64,000 bases of DNA from Thiocapsa rosea (GTDB lineage: Bacteria > Pseudomonadota > Gammaproteobacteria > Chromatiales > Chromatiaceae), in contig NZ_RBXL01000001.1 in the NCBI RefSeq assembly GCF_003634315.1, forward strand, positions 976,501 to 1,040,500, read 5' to 3'. How positions within the stretch are numbered: position 1 is the stretch's first letter; every line of letters starts with the position of its first letter. The notes beneath the pieces are model-generated. The model was not told where the DNA came from, did no database searches, and saw nothing but the letters and a program-made list of their open reading frames with translations. A program made the position numbers and the translations under genes. Below, in pieces: positions 25,864 through 35,749 of the stretch.

Positions 25864-28017
25864 GGATCGATGACCGGCGTTGGCGCCGTCAAATCGATCG
25901 GCCGGTGGCTGGACGCTGGTGGCCGGAAGCTCCTGGAGCGCCGCTTCAAGCGCCCTCCGCAGCTCTTCCGGCTTGACCGGTTTCGACAGAAAGTCATCCA
26001 TGCCTGCCGATAAGCAATCTCGCTTGACGTCCTCGGAAGCGTTCGCAGTCAATGCAACGATCGGGATCGGTCGATCCGGCACCTGCTCGCGGTAGCGCCG
26101 GGCGAAGCCGATCCCGTCGAGCTTGGGCATCCGCAGGTCGACGATCACGATTCCGTAGTCACCGCTCAGCGCTTCGGCCAAGGCCGCCTCCCCGTCCGCC
26201 ACGCGGGTGAGCTCGAAGCCCATCTTGGCCAAAAAGCGCGTGATCACCTTGGCGGCGATCTCGTTGTCCTCGGCGACCAAGACCCGCATCCGCGCCGCAT
26301 CCGCGATGGGCTCCAGACCGAGTGACGGCGCGGACCGCCCGGCTTGCGCTCCATCCGCCGGGATGGCGTTGCGCCCCAAGCGCGACTCGGCTGCGGCGAT
26401 CAAGTCCTCCCGCAGATAGGGCTTCGTCAGACAGGTGTCCTTCGGCTCCTCGAGCGCGGGACGCCGTCCGGGGTAAACCAGAAAGAGGCAGGGTATCGCC
26501 TTGCCGAGGGCCGTTTCGACCTGCGCCCGCACCCCATTCAGATCCCGACCCTGAGGATGGTCGGCGATGACGAGGAGATCGAAACGCTGACCCCGGATCT
26601 GCGCCGAGCCGACATCGGCAGGCTTGGCGGGCGTCTCGCAGACTGCGCCCTCGCGGCCGAAGGCGGCACACGCCAGCGCACGGCAGGTCGCGTTCGGCTC
26701 CAGCATGAGGATCCTCAAACCATGGAGCCGACCGTCCGGCACGCTCGGCACCGCCGCGACATCCTCGATCAAGGGCAGACGAATCCAGAAGCGACTCCCG
26801 CGCCCTTCCTCGCTCTGCACGCCGATCGCCCCGCCCATCAACAGGGTCAGCTCGCGCGAGATGGTTGTCCCGAGACCGGTTCCGCCGAAGCGTCGCGTGG
26901 TCGACTCATCGGCTTGGCGAAAACGCTCGAAGAGTCGCGGGAGCTTGTCCGGCGGAATGCCGATTCCGGTGTCGACGACCTCGAAGAGCAGGTGGGGGCG
27001 GTTCTGCTCGGCCTCGGGCGGGCGGACGCTCAGACTGACCCTGACCTCGCCCGTCGGCGTAAATTTCACGGCGTTCCCCATCAGGTTGAAAAGGATCTGA
27101 CGCAACCGAAGCGGATCACCGACCAACCGGATCGGGACGTCGGGATCCACGTCGCAGATAAGCTCGAGGCCCGCCGAATGCGCACGCATCGCGAGTGCCT
27201 CCGAGACGTCGTGTACCAGACTGCGCGGATCGAAGGGGATATGCTCGAGGACGACCCGACGCGCATCGATCTTCGACAGGTCCAGAATGTCGCCGATCAG
27301 CGCGCCGAGAATATCCGCCGAGTTGGCGATGGCCTGGACACAATCGCGCTGCTCGTCATCCAGTCGTGTCCCGCGCAGAAGTTCGGTCATGCCGACGACG
27401 CCGGTCAAAGGGGTGCGCAGCTCGTGTGTCATGAAGGCGAGAAAATCACCTCTCGCTTGATTGGCCCTTTCGGCCTCGGCACGCGCATCCTGGAGCTTAC
27501 GCAGCAAGGAGTACTGATACAAAGGCAGCAGCACCAGGAGCGCCAGGAAGAAGGTCGCCTCGAAGGTGTGAAGACGCCATTCGTCGAGCGCGATCAGCAC
27601 GATGTTGTAGCCGAAGACGGCGGCCAACGAGGCCACGACGAGATGGCGCTTGCCGAATCGCATCCCGGCGGAGATGAAGACGAGGATATAGAGCAGGTAG
27701 AAGGGACTGATCGCCTCGCGGGTGATGAAGATCGCCAAACTGATGGCGAGGACATCAAGGCAGATCCCGAGATACACCCGTGCCGGCCACGTGGGACGCA
27801 CGGCGATACTGATCAGAAACCAGACGTTCGAGACCAGATAGATCGCAAAGAGCGCGAGATAGTAGGGGACATCGACCCGGTAATACTGCGTCAGGGCGCC
27901 GACGGCGATGTAGAGCGCACCCAGAAGACAGGTGGTAATGCGCACCAAGGCCGATTGAAACTCGGGGTTTCCCGTCAGTTCCTCCTTCACACCGAAACGC
28001 CTGAACACTCCATTCAT
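25861..28017 (-). CDS. Hybrid histidine kinase with membrane-embedded sensor (RpfC-like layout)
   Basis: 718 residues. Five or six membrane segments (about residues 25-190) have little periplasmic loop, as in RpfC-type sensors. Next come a HisKA domain (FLAFMTHELRTPLTGVVGM, phospho-His) and HATPase (LVGDPLRLRQILFNLMGNAVKFT; DTGIGIPPDKL; GTGLG). A degenerate receiver of about 110 residues (ILMLEPNATCRAL.., LLVIADHPQ, LTKPYLREDL) lacks the acidic pair. An intact C-terminal receiver follows (VLVAEDNEIAAK; IVIVDLRMPKLDG; ALTANAS; SKPVKPEEL). No HPt domain is present. ATG 28017 has GGAGGGAAGGGA upstream. The signal is unknown. It is convergent with rnfE and divergent from prk. Confidence 0.9.
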   Translation of the reverse strand: MNGVFRRFGVKEELTGNPEFQSALVRITTCLLGALYIAVGALTQYYRVDVPYYLALFAIYLVSNVWFLISIAVRPTWPARVYLGICLDVLAISLAIFITREAISPFYLLYILVFISAGMRFGKRHLVVASLAAVFGYNIVLIALDEWRLHTFEATFFLALLVLLPLYQYSLLRKLQDARAEAERANQARGDFLAFMTHELRTPLTGVVGMTELLRGTRLDDEQRDCVQAIANSADILGALIGDILDLSKIDARRVVLEHIPFDPRSLVHDVSEALAMRAHSAGLELICDVDPDVPIRLVGDPLRLRQILFNLMGNAVKFTPTGEVRVSLSVRPPEAEQNRPHLLFEVVDTGIGIPPDKLPRLFERFRQADESTTRRFGGTGLGTTISRELTLLMGGAIGVQSEEGRGSRFWIRLPLIEDVAAVPSVPDGRLHGLRILMLEPNATCRALACAAFGREGAVCETPAKPADVGSAQIRGQRFDLLVIADHPQGRDLNGVRAQVETALGKAIPCLFLVYPGRRPALEEPKDTCLTKPYLREDLIAAAESRLGRNAIPADGAQAGRSAPSLGLEPIADAARMRVLVAEDNEIAAKVITRFLAKMGFELTRVADGEAALAEALSGDYGIVIVDLRMPKLDGIGFARRYREQVPDRPIPIVALTANASEDVKRDCLSAGMDDFLSKPVKPEELRRALEAALQELPATSVQPPADRFDGANAGHRS

Positions 28018-28292
28018 TCCCTTCCCTCCGAGCCTGCGTTTGAACGCCCGAGTTTGAGCGCCCGAGCCGCATTTGCGCGATCGCTGCCGCGCAGATCGAT
28101 CATGGTATATTAGCGAATCGTTTCGCGCATTTCGGCACGTCGCCCATCCCGAGCCGCGAGACGAGATTGACCGGCCCGCGCGCATCCATTCCGATTCCGG
28201 GCTCGATCCCCGGACCGATCGCAGGCCCGATCGCAGCCCGATGAAACCCGGGCGCGACGAGGCCCTCAGCTCAAGAGAACGAGGAGAAGACT

Positions 28293-29183
28293 ATGTCCAA
28301 GAAGCATCCGATCGTTGCGGTAACCGGTTCCTCGGGTGCCGGTACGACCACCGTCAAGCGCGCCTTCGAGCACATCTTTTATCGCGACGGGATCAAGGCC
28401 GCCGTGATCGAGGGCGACAGCTTCCACCGCTACGACCGCATCGAGATGAAGGCAGAGATGGCGCGTGCCGCCGAGACCCACCGCAACCTCAGCCATTTCG
28501 GTCCCGAGGCCAATCGCTTCGATCTGCTCGAGGAGCTCTTTCGCAATTACGGCGAGAGCGGCACCGGTAAGCAGCGTTATTACATCCATAGCGACTCGGA
28601 GGCCGATCACCACAACGCACGCCTCGGCGCGCAACTGAAGGCCGGCCAGTTCACGCCGTGGGAGGATCTTCCCGAGGGCACCGACGTGCTCTTCTACGAA
28701 GGGCTCCACGGACTGGTCGTGACCGAGGAGGACAATGTCGCCCAGCACGTCGATCTCGGCGTCGGCGTGGTCCCGATCATCAACCTGGAGTGGATTCAGA
28801 AGATCTTCCGCGACAACGCCGAGCGGGGCTATTCAGCCGAGGCGATCGTCGACACCATCATGCGCCGCATGCCGGACTATATCCGCCACGTCACGCCCCA
28901 GTTCTCGCTGACCGACATCAACTTCCAGCGCGTGGCGACGGTCGACACCTCCAATCCCTTCATCGCCCGCGACATTCCGACGCCGGACGAGAGCTTCGTC
29001 ATCATCCGGTTCAGGGATCCGGAGCGGCTCCAGATCGATTTCCCGTATCTCCTGGCGATGATCAACGACTCCTTCATGTCGCGGCGCAACACCATGGTCG
29101 TGCCGGGCGGCAAGATGGGGATGGCGATGGAGGTCATCCTGCAGCCCATCATCGAGCGCATGATGGACGCGCGCAAGGTCTGA
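28293..29183 (+). CDS. prk: Phosphoribulokinase
   Basis: 296 residues, class I (bacterial, non-redox-regulated) enzyme. P-loop VAVTGSSGAGTTTVKRAFEHI, the substrate-binding FHRYDRIEMK, and the Walker-B-like LFYEGLHGLV followed by LGVGVVPIINLEWIQKI. It makes ribulose-1,5-bisphosphate for the Calvin cycle, fitting an autotrophic phototroph. GAGGAGAAG lies upstream of ATG 28293. It stands alone here, away from any RuBisCO genes, followed by a strong hairpin. Confidence 0.96.
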   Translation: MSKKHPIVAVTGSSGAGTTTVKRAFEHIFYRDGIKAAVIEGDSFHRYDRIEMKAEMARAAETHRNLSHFGPEANRFDLLEELFRNYGESGTGKQRYYIHSDSEADHHNARLGAQLKAGQFTPWEDLPEGTDVLFYEGLHGLVVTEEDNVAQHVDLGVGVVPIINLEWIQKIFRDNAERGYSAEAIVDTIMRRMPDYIRHVTPQFSLTDINFQRVATVDTSNPFIARDIPTPDESFVIIRFRDPERLQIDFPYLLAMINDSFMSRRNTMVVPGGKMGMAMEVILQPIIERMMDARKV

Positions 29184-29200
29184 GCGCGCACCATCCAAGG

Positions 29201-29228
29201 GCCTCGCGGGTAGACTCGCCCGCGAGGC
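29201..29228 (+). terminator. GC-rich hairpin after prk
   Basis: A perfect 10-bp stem GCCTCGCGGG / CCCGCGAGGC around an 8-base loop, 17 bp after the prk stop. No T-run follows, so it may stabilise the 3' end or pause transcription rather than act as a classical terminator. Confidence 0.6.
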
Positions 29229-29331
29229 GGTTCGTCGGCGCTCCGCGTGGGCGCCTCGTTCAGGGTATACCGGACGCGCTTTCGTTTGCGATCGCCGCAT
29301 CGATGTCGATGGGTCCGAGAGGAGCAGCGGC

Positions 29332-30180
29332 CTGTTAAGCTACCTTCACGGCTTCCATGCCGGCAATCACGCGGATGTCTTCAAGCATGCGGTTCTCACC
29401 CTCGTGCTCGAGGCACTCCTGACCAAACCCAAACCGCTGGTCTACGTCGAATCGCATGCCGGGGCCGGTCGGTACGACCTCGAGGCCGAGCAGGCGGTCA
29501 AGACTGCGGAGTATCGGCTCGGGATCGAGCGGCTCTGGGAGCGGCGTGACGCCTTTCCGCGGCTCTCTGCCTATCTGGGAGTCATCTCCGCGCTGAATCC
29601 CGACGGCGGATTTTCGCGCTATCCGGGCTCACCCGACCTCGCGGCGCATCTGCTGCGCCCCGAGGATCGACTGATCCTGATGGAGCTTCATCCGACCGAA
29701 TCGCAGACGCTGCGTCGTCATCTCGGCGGGGACCCGCGGATCGGCATCCACCGTCGCGACGGTCTCGAAGGATTGACCGCGCTCTTGCCGCCGAAGCCCG
29801 CCCGCGGATTGGTTCTGATCGACCCGCCCTACGAGCAGGGCTCCGAGTACAGGCGCGTTGCAGACGCACTCATCGCCGCGCATGCCCGCTGGCCGACCGG
29901 GGTATATGCACTCTGGTTCCCGCGTTTGGGGCTTCAACGCGATCGCTCCGCAGATCTGATCGGGCGAATCCGGGGATCCGTCCCGAACGGGCTTCTGTGC
30001 GAATTGACGGTGCGGCGACAGGTCGAGGATTTCGGGATGCACGGCTCCGGGATGCTGATCCTCAACCCGCCTTGGCGCCTGGAAGAGCAGCTCGCGGACC
30101 TGTTGCCGCCACTCGCCGAGGTGCTCGCGATCGAGGCGACGGGCCGGTCGGTCCCGGCATGGACGATCAGTCGACTCTAA
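29332..30180 (+). CDS. rlmJ: 23S rRNA (adenine-2030-N6)-methyltransferase, CTG start
   Basis: 282 residues. The conserved N-terminus (LSYLHGFHAGNHADVFKHAVL) can only be kept if translation starts at the CTG at 29332, which has GAGAGGAG seven bases upstream; no ATG, GTG or TTG occurs in frame between here and prk. The next standard start, GTG 29404, would delete this conserved segment. The SAM-binding region (YVESHAGAGRYDL), the catalytic motif LIDPPYEQGSEY and C-terminal GSGMLILNPPW are intact. It methylates A2030 of 23S rRNA. The TAA stop is the first triplet of a palindromic element. Confidence 0.88.
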   Translation: MLSYLHGFHAGNHADVFKHAVLTLVLEALLTKPKPLVYVESHAGAGRYDLEAEQAVKTAEYRLGIERLWERRDAFPRLSAYLGVISALNPDGGFSRYPGSPDLAAHLLRPEDRLILMELHPTESQTLRRHLGGDPRIGIHRRDGLEGLTALLPPKPARGLVLIDPPYEQGSEYRRVADALIAAHARWPTGVYALWFPRLGLQRDRSADLIGRIRGSVPNGLLCELTVRRQVEDFGMHGSGMLILNPPWRLEEQLADLLPPLAEVLAIEATGRSVPAWTISRL

Positions 30181-30262
30181 ACCGCGCCCAGCGCAGTATG
30201 CGGTGTTTTTGGATGGATCGGCCCGGGCAGACTTGACAAGCATTGGAGAGTGCGCGGTTTAA
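30177..30262. repeat. Palindrome-ended element, diverged class 1 inverted; supplies stop of rlmJ
   Basis: 86 bp, ends CTAAACCGCG and CGCGGTTTAA. The interior (GCGCAGTATGCGGTG..) is a diverged class 1 copy read backwards. The rlmJ TAA (30178-30180) lies in the left end. It is linked by 21 bp of AT-rich DNA to the class 3 copy that follows. Confidence 0.85.
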
Positions 30263-30283
30263 TCTATTAAAAAATATATCATT

Positions 30284-30369
30284 TCAAATCGCGTCCGCGC
30301 TGAGGGTCGTGGATACACCAAACGTCGAACTCACACGAACATCAGCATCTCGCTCTGGACGCGGTTTAG
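30284..30369. repeat. Palindrome-ended element, class 3
   Basis: 86 bp. Left end TCAAATCGCG (degenerate), right end CGCGGTTTAG, interior with ACGTCGAACTCACACGAAC. Second half of a composite module. The 276 bp between rlmJ and the RNase T2 gene hold this module and a short TTACGACAACGACAACGAC-like stretch, no gene. Confidence 0.85.
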
Positions 30370-30456
30370 GAGCCATGTCGTTCTCGATGACGAGAACGAT
30401 TACGACAACGACAACGACATCGATTCAGTGCTCAACGTATTCCCGACAGGTGACGA

Positions 30457-31485
30457 TCAGCGCGGGCGTGCTCCCTGGATGCCTACTTGATCGACCCATC
30501 CACCGCGGCAGTCGGGGCTACGCTTGGGCGCGGCAAGGATCAGTTCACCAAGCTCGGCGGTGTCGTCGACGACGCCCTTCAGACCGATCCGCAGCTCCTC
30601 GATCAGCTCCTCGGAACAGCTCAGGCGGACCCGATCGCCGGCCCCTTTGCCGAAGGCATCGTCGAACGCGGCCCGCACCCGGGTCGCATTTAGGCGCTTG
30701 CCGATGTTCTCCTCGAACAGTGCGCGCACGGAGGAGGCGTTGAGCTGCTCGAGCAGCGCCATGGAGTGACGGAAATAGGTGTCCGCATCCGTGCCGTAGC
30801 AGGTTCCGTGCTTGACCCACTGGTGACGCTGCAGATCTGATCGGGTTCCCGGCATCAATGCGTCCAGACGCGCGCGGGTCGTCGCATCCAGATCGAGCGC
30901 CGGCAAGAGGCGCCACCGGCCCGATTTGGAGAGAGCTCGCTCCCGCTCGCCGACACCGCAATAACTGTTGCCGATGGGCTGAGGCCAGAGACCGTGGAGC
31001 GAGAAGCGCCGCGCATCCGCCCGCTCCGGCGTCTGGTCCCGGCATTCCGGACGCGTCGCGCGCAACTCGCAGAAGGCGGGCTGCCAACTGGCCGCCAGCA
31101 CGAACTGGCTCTCCATCGAGCCCGCACGCGATGGCGGCGGGGGCGATTGCAGCGCATCCGTCGTCTCCGTCGTCGCCATCGTCACCGGGGTGTCGACAAG
31201 TCGACCGCATCGGATCTCGACCCAGCGCTCCTTCGGGTTTGCGCCCTCGAACCTGAGTCGATAGTGGCTCGGATCCGCTCGATTGGTCCCGACGACCACA
31301 TAGTCTTGGCCGGGAACGAGCTGGATCGAACCGGGGTTGTCCGGTCGCTTAGTCGAGACCGTCGCCGGGCACGCTTCCTCGGCGATGAGAACGGCGTCGA
31401 GGCGCTCGGCGAAGGGTGCAGACGACCACAACAGCACGCACACCGACAGCACGCATCTGCGCAGGCGCGGGGGTTTTTGTACCAT
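30457..31485 (-). CDS. Secreted RNase T2 family ribonuclease
   Basis: 342 residues. An N-terminal signal peptide ([16 protein letters not shown]) precedes about 110 residues of unassigned sequence with paired Cys, then an RNase T2 domain. Both catalytic motifs are present: [14 protein letters not shown] and [15 protein letters not shown]. Further Cys support disulfides in the periplasm or outside. T2 enzymes cleave RNA unspecifically through 2',3'-cyclic phosphates, and a role in scavenging phosphate or nucleosides is plausible. The ATG at 31485 has AGGA just upstream, placed at the edge of a heptamer array. Confidence 0.9.
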   Translation of the reverse strand: MVQKPPRLRRCVLSVCVLLWSSAPFAERLDAVLIAEEACPATVSTKRPDNPGSIQLVPGQDYVVVGTNRADPSHYRLRFEGANPKERWVEIRCGRLVDTPVTMATTETTDALQSPPPPSRAGSMESQFVLAASWQPAFCELRATRPECRDQTPERADARRFSLHGLWPQPIGNSYCGVGERERALSKSGRWRLLPALDLDATTRARLDALMPGTRSDLQRHQWVKHGTCYGTDADTYFRHSMALLEQLNASSVRALFEENIGKRLNATRVRAAFDDAFGKGAGDRVRLSCSEELIEELRIGLKGVVDDTAELGELILAAPKRSPDCRGGWVDQVGIQGARPR

Positions 31486-31506
31486 TGGTTCCTGCCTCTT
31501 CGGTTC

Positions 31507-31618
31507 TGCCTTCTGCCTTCTGCCTTCTGCCTTCTGCCTTCTGCCTTCTGCCTTCTGCCTCCTGCCTCCCGCCTCCCGCCTCCTGCCTCCTGCCTCCTGC
31601 CGTCAGCCGTCTGCCGTC
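31507..31618. repeat. Heptanucleotide tandem array (TGCCTTC, TGCCTCC and variants)
   Basis: About 16 units of 7 bp. A block of TGCCTTC is followed by TGCCTCC/CGCCTCC and ends with TGCCGTC/AGCCGTC variants. It fills the gap between the corC stop and the RNase T2 ribosome binding site. The shared core NGCCTCC connects it with the arrays at 20251 and 25780. Confidence 0.92.
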
Positions 31619-31622
31619 AGCT

Positions 31623-32513
31623 TCAGGATGGACGCGCGGCATCCTCGGAGGCATCGGGTAGACTCTCGGCGGCATCCAACGCCTCCACGCTTACGAGGTG
31701 GACACGCCGGCTGTCGGCACGCATCACGGTGAAGCGGAACCGACCGAGTTCGACGGACTCGCCTTTCTTGGGCAGGTGACCCAATGCGTTCACGACCAGT
31801 CCGCCGATGGTGTCGAACTCCTCGTCCGAGAAGTCGCTGCCGAAATAGGCGTTGAAATCTTCGATGGTCGTACGCGCCTTGGCGCTGAACGCGTTCTTGC
31901 CGCGCCGGAAGATCCCGGGGCCTTCGTCGTAGTCGTGCTCGTCGTCGATCTCGCCGACGATCTGCTCGAGCACGTCTTCGATGGTCACGAGTCCGCCGGC
32001 GCTGCCGTACTCGTCGATCACGATCGCCATATGGTTGCGGCTGGACCGAAACTCCTTGAGCAGGACGTTGAGGCGTTTGCTCTCGGGCACGAAGACTGCG
32101 GAACGCAACAGATCGCGGATGTTGAAGGCGCGCTTGCCGTGGTCTCGGCAGAAGGAGAGCAGGTCCTTGGCCAGCAGGATGCCGACGACCTCTCCTTTGT
32201 CGTCGCCCGTCACGGGGAAACGCGAATGCGCCGATTTAACGGCGATCTCGAGGATTTTTTCAAGCGGGTCGTCGCGCCGGAGATACACCATCTCGGCACG
32301 TGGGATCATGATATCGCGTACGCGCAGATCGGAAACCTGCAGGACGCCTTCGATCATGCTCAAGGCGTCGGTATCGAGCAGCTCGCGCTCCTTCGCATCC
32401 TTGAGTACCTCCAGGAGCTGCTCCTTGTCTTGTGGCTCGCCCCCGAGCATCTGGCCGATCCGTTCGAACCAGTTACGTGAACGCGAGCCCTCGCTAGATC
32501 GGTCGCTGGCCAT
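31623..32513 (-). CDS. corC: CorC/HlyC-type CBS-domain protein (YbeX)
   Basis: 296 residues without membrane segments. A paired CBS domain (Bateman module) begins about residue 70 ([23 protein letters not shown]; second [21 protein letters not shown] and [19 protein letters not shown]). A CorC_HlyC transporter-associated domain follows, with a degenerate tail. In the conserved order miaB-phoH-ybeY-corC it is linked to ribosome and RNA metabolism, and historically to magnesium or cobalt efflux. ATG 32513 lies 20 bp inside the end of ybeY. Confidence 0.93.
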   Translation of the reverse strand: MASDRSSEGSRSRNWFERIGQMLGGEPQDKEQLLEVLKDAKERELLDTDALSMIEGVLQVSDLRVRDIMIPRAEMVYLRRDDPLEKILEIAVKSAHSRFPVTGDDKGEVVGILLAKDLLSFCRDHGKRAFNIRDLLRSAVFVPESKRLNVLLKEFRSSRNHMAIVIDEYGSAGGLVTIEDVLEQIVGEIDDEHDYDEGPGIFRRGKNAFSAKARTTIEDFNAYFGSDFSDEEFDTIGGLVVNALGHLPKKGESVELGRFRFTVMRADSRRVHLVSVEALDAAESLPDASEDAARPS

Positions 32514-33057
32514 CGTGTGCTGTTTGATCCTCGTAAGGTGAAGGAAATCCCAAAGCGCCGAGGATACCCGATTCCAGGGTTTCCATCTCCTCGGCATCGC
32601 TCTCGGTAAGATGATCGTAATCAAGCAGATGCAGGACGCCGTGCACCACCATGTGGGCCCAGTGGGCCTGGGCCGTCTTGCACTGTTCGCGTGCCTCGCA
32701 CTGCACCACGTCGGCACAAATCACGAGATCGCCAAGCAGATCGGCGATCGAATCCTGCGGGTCGAGACCGAGCTCCAGCTCGGGCGGAAGATCGAACGGA
32801 AAGGAGAGGACATTGGTCGGCCCTTCACGCCCGCGATAGGTTCCGTTCAGGGCAGCACTCTCCCCGGTATCCACGAGGCGAATGGTCAGGGCCGCACGCC
32901 TGCGTCGACCGGCCAGGGAGGCCGCTGCCCAGCGCTCGAAGTCGGTCGGGGTCGGAAGATCCGCCGCATCGCAGGCAATCTGGAGATCCAGCTCCAGATC
33001 CAGATCCAGATCCAGATCCAGATCCAGATCCAGCGTAACGGGTCCATCGCCGTTCAT
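32494..33057 (-). CDS. ybeY: Endoribonuclease/rRNA maturation factor YbeY with Leu-Asp repeat
   Basis: 187 residues. The zinc site [15 protein letters not shown] is complete and [13 protein letters not shown] is typical of UPF0054. YbeY acts in 16S rRNA 3' maturation and ribosome quality control. The N-terminus is unusual: residues 9-25 are alternating Leu-Asp (one Glu), encoded by a hexanucleotide tandem array. ATG 33057 overlaps the phoH stop (ATGA), so the repeat sits just after the coupled start and a change in unit number would keep the frame. Confidence 0.92.
   Translation of the reverse strand: MNGDGPVTLDLDLDLDLDLDLELDLQIACDAADLPTPTDFERWAAASLAGRRRRAALTIRLVDTGESAALNGTYRGREGPTNVLSFPFDLPPELELGLDPQDSIADLLGDLVICADVVQCEAREQCKTAQAHWAHMVVHGVLHLLDYDHLTESDAEEMETLESGILGALGFPSPYEDQTAHDGQRPI
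32995..33030. repeat. Hexanucleotide array (CAGATC)6 inside ybeY
   Basis: Six perfect 6-bp units, with two imperfect ones before them (GAGATC CAGCTC). On the coding strand they give alternating Leu-Asp codons. The unit length is a multiple of three, so slippage changes protein length but not frame. Confidence 0.95.
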
Positions 33058-34070
33058 GCCTTCGAATCCCGCCCTCGCAGCGGAACCGGCTGCTCGAAGG
33101 CATCGTAGGCATTGACGATGCGCTGAACCAGTGCATGGCGCACCACGTCGCGGGCGTTGAAGAAGGTGAAGCTGATGCCCTCGACGTCCTTGAGGATCTC
33201 GACCGCTTGGCGCAGACCGGAAGGCTGCCCGCGCGGCAGATCGACCTGGGTCACGTCGCCCGTAATCACCGCAGTCGAGCCAAAGCCGATGCGCGTTAAA
33301 AACATCTTCATCTGTTCGGGCGTCGTGTTTTGGGCCTCGTCCAGGATGATGAAGGAGTCGTTGAGCGTGCGCCCACGCATGTAGGCCAGCGGGGCGACCT
33401 CGATGACGTTGCGCTCGAGCAGCTTGGTCACCTTCTCGAAACCGAGCATCTCGAAGAGCGCATCGTAGAGCGGACGCAGATAGGGATCGATCTTTTGGGC
33501 CAGATCGCCGGGCAGGAATCCCAAGCGCTCGCCGGCCTCCACCGCCGGGCGAACCAACAAGAGCCGGCGCACGCTGTCGGATTCGAGTGCCTCGACCGCG
33601 CAGGCCACCGCAAGATAGGTCTTGCCCGTCCCGGCAGGGCCGACGCCGAAGTTGATGTCGTGCTTCAGCATGGCGTGGAGATAGCTCTGCTGATTCGGTC
33701 CACGCGCACGGATCAGACCGCGCTTGGTCTTGATGACGACATCGGGCAAACGATCCTCGGCCGACTCCAAAAGCGCATCGGCCCCGGACTCCTGGAGCCA
33801 AAGATGAATCGTCTCGGGTGTCAGCACCTCGGCTGCGGTCTCGGCATAGAGATCCCGGAGCAGCTGCTCGCAGAGGCGGACCCCTTCGGGATCGCCGATG
33901 AGCCGGAAGTTGACGCCGCGATTGCTGATCTCGATGCCCAGTCGACGCTCAAGCTGGCGCAGGTGCTGATCGAGCTGGCCGCAAAGGTTGGCGAGCCGCA
34001 CGTTGTCGGCAGGCTCAAGTTCCAAATCCAGGGTTTGCGGTTGAGTGGACACGCCGCTGGCCGAGTTCAA
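33054..34070 (-). CDS. phoH: PhoH-family ATPase (YbeZ)
   Basis: 338 residues. An N-terminal KH-like region precedes a P-loop ATPase: Walker [33 protein letters not shown], Walker [22 protein letters not shown] and [12 protein letters not shown]. It is an NTPase that partners YbeY in RNA metabolism. The start is a TTG whose last two bases are the first two of the miaB stop TGA, so the genes are coupled; no better start lies before the conserved region. Confidence 0.93.
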   Translation of the reverse strand: MNSASGVSTQPQTLDLELEPADNVRLANLCGQLDQHLRQLERRLGIEISNRGVNFRLIGDPEGVRLCEQLLRDLYAETAAEVLTPETIHLWLQESGADALLESAEDRLPDVVIKTKRGLIRARGPNQQSYLHAMLKHDINFGVGPAGTGKTYLAVACAVEALESDSVRRLLLVRPAVEAGERLGFLPGDLAQKIDPYLRPLYDALFEMLGFEKVTKLLERNVIEVAPLAYMRGRTLNDSFIILDEAQNTTPEQMKMFLTRIGFGSTAVITGDVTQVDLPRGQPSGLRQAVEILKDVEGISFTFFNARDVVRHALVQRIVNAYDAFEQPVPLRGRDSKA

Positions 34071-35452
34071 GCGCCGATTCCGCTCATCGCAATGCGCGCC
34101 GGCGCGGCGGTAACGAGACGACCACGCAGCGAGTTGGGGAGCGCTTCGGTGATCTCGATGTCCACGAAATCACCGATCAGCGCGGGCGCACCGGTGAAGT
34201 TGACCACGCGGTTGTTCTCGGTCCGACCGGCAAGCTGGAACGGGTCCTTGCGCGACGGCCGCTCGACCAATATCCGCTGAAGGGTGCCGACCATCGCCTG
34301 GCTGTAGTGACGGGCATTGTCGTTGATGCGGGCCTGAAGCCGTTCCAGACGTGCTTTTTTCTCGGCAAGCGGCACCTCGTCGGGATAGTCGGCCGCGGGT
34401 GTGCCGGGGCGCCGGCTGTAGATGAAGCTGAAGCTCTGATCGAACCCGACCTCCTCGATCAGATCCATGGTCGCGGCAAAGTCGCTCTCGGTCTCGCCCG
34501 GAAAGCCGACGATAAAATCGCTGGAGATGCCGATCCCCGGCCGAGCCTGCCGGAGCCGTCGGATCTTGGAGCGAAACTCCAGCGCCGTGTGCCCGCGCTT
34601 CATGGCGGCGAGGATGCGATCCGAGCCGGACTGCACCGGCAAGTGCACGAAGCCCACGAGCTCGGGCACATCCGCATAGACATCGATCAAACTATCCGAG
34701 AACTCCACCGGGTGGCTGGTGGTGAAGCGTATGCGGTCGATCCCGTCGATCGCGGCGACATAGCGGATCAGCAGGGCAAGATCCGCGGCGTCGTCCTCGC
34801 CGGACGCGTCGGCCAAAGCGCCGCGATAGGCATTGACGTTTTGCCCCAGCAGGGTGACCTCGCGCACGCCTTGCTCGGCCAAGGCGGCGACCTCCGCGAT
34901 CACGTCGTCGAACGGCCGGCTGATCTCCTCGCCGCGCGTATAGGGTACGACGCAGTAGGTACAGTATTTGGAGCAGCCTTCCATCACGGACACGAAGGCG
35001 GTCGGCCCCTCGGCACGCGGTGCCGGAAGGCAATCGAATTTCTCGATCTCAGGGAAGGAGACATCGACCTGCGGCGCTTGGCGCTCACCGAGGTTCTTGA
35101 GCATCTCGGGCAACCGGTGCAGTGTCTGGGGCCCGAACACGATGTCGACATAGGGCGCACGGGCGCGGATGGCCTCGCCTTCCTGGCTCGCCACGCAGCC
35201 ACCCACACCGATTACCAGGTCAGGATTCTCAAGCTTCAGCGCCCGCCAACGCCCGAGCTGCGAGAAGACCTTCTCCTGCGCCTTCTCGCGGATCGAGCAG
35301 GTGTTGAGCAGCAGGACATCGGCGTCCTCCGCCCGCTTCGTCAACTCCAGACCCGAAGACGCGTTCAGGACGTCCGCCATGCGCGCGGAGTCGTACTCGT
35401 TCATCTGGCAGCCGTGGGTCTCGATAAAAAGCTTGCGGGGCATGGAGGGCAT
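34067..35452 (-). CDS. miaB: tRNA-2-methylthio-N6-dimethylallyladenosine synthase
   Basis: 461 residues. The N-terminal UPF0004 domain carries three Cys ([36 protein letters not shown]). The radical SAM domain has [15 protein letters not shown] (CxxxCxxC). The C-terminal TRAM domain lies in about the last 70 residues. It adds the methylthio group to i6A37 of tRNAs reading UNN codons. First gene of the miaB-phoH-ybeY-corC string, all overlapping. The 297 bp upstream to soxY hold no gene and no clear signal. Confidence 0.96.
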   Translation of the reverse strand: MPSMPRKLFIETHGCQMNEYDSARMADVLNASSGLELTKRAEDADVLLLNTCSIREKAQEKVFSQLGRWRALKLENPDLVIGVGGCVASQEGEAIRARAPYVDIVFGPQTLHRLPEMLKNLGERQAPQVDVSFPEIEKFDCLPAPRAEGPTAFVSVMEGCSKYCTYCVVPYTRGEEISRPFDDVIAEVAALAEQGVREVTLLGQNVNAYRGALADASGEDDAADLALLIRYVAAIDGIDRIRFTTSHPVEFSDSLIDVYADVPELVGFVHLPVQSGSDRILAAMKRGHTALEFRSKIRRLRQARPGIGISSDFIVGFPGETESDFAATMDLIEEVGFDQSFSFIYSRRPGTPAADYPDEVPLAEKKARLERLQARINDNARHYSQAMVGTLQRILVERPSRKDPFQLAGRTENNRVVNFTGAPALIGDFVDIEITEALPNSLRGRLVTAAPARIAMSGIGA

Positions 35453-35749
35453 GAGAGCGAAGAGGAGGGGCGCGACTGCGCGATTGAACGGTGATGGGGT
35501 GAGGAGAAGCGATCCACAACCCGCGGCCGTCTAGGGATAAGCCGCACAAGGCTGCATCGTCCGGCTTCGGTGCCCGGGTGTCAAGTTGGTCGAGCAGGAC
35601 TTGGCTCGGAACAAATCCCTTCAAACGACGATCTTAATATCCGTGTGAAATAGTCGGCATTCCGCCCTTGCGGATTGGCGAATCGCCGACAACAATCTAA
35701 GGAAAAGACGATCGGTAGGGTCACGGCTTCGAATCGCGAGGACGACGTC

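Noticed and set aside
31349-31675. Open frames rich in repeated EAGGRRQK or LLPSAFC peptides over the heptamer arrays
   Set aside because: Tandem 7-bp units stay open in several frames; the peptides are products of the repeat with no start signals, not proteins.
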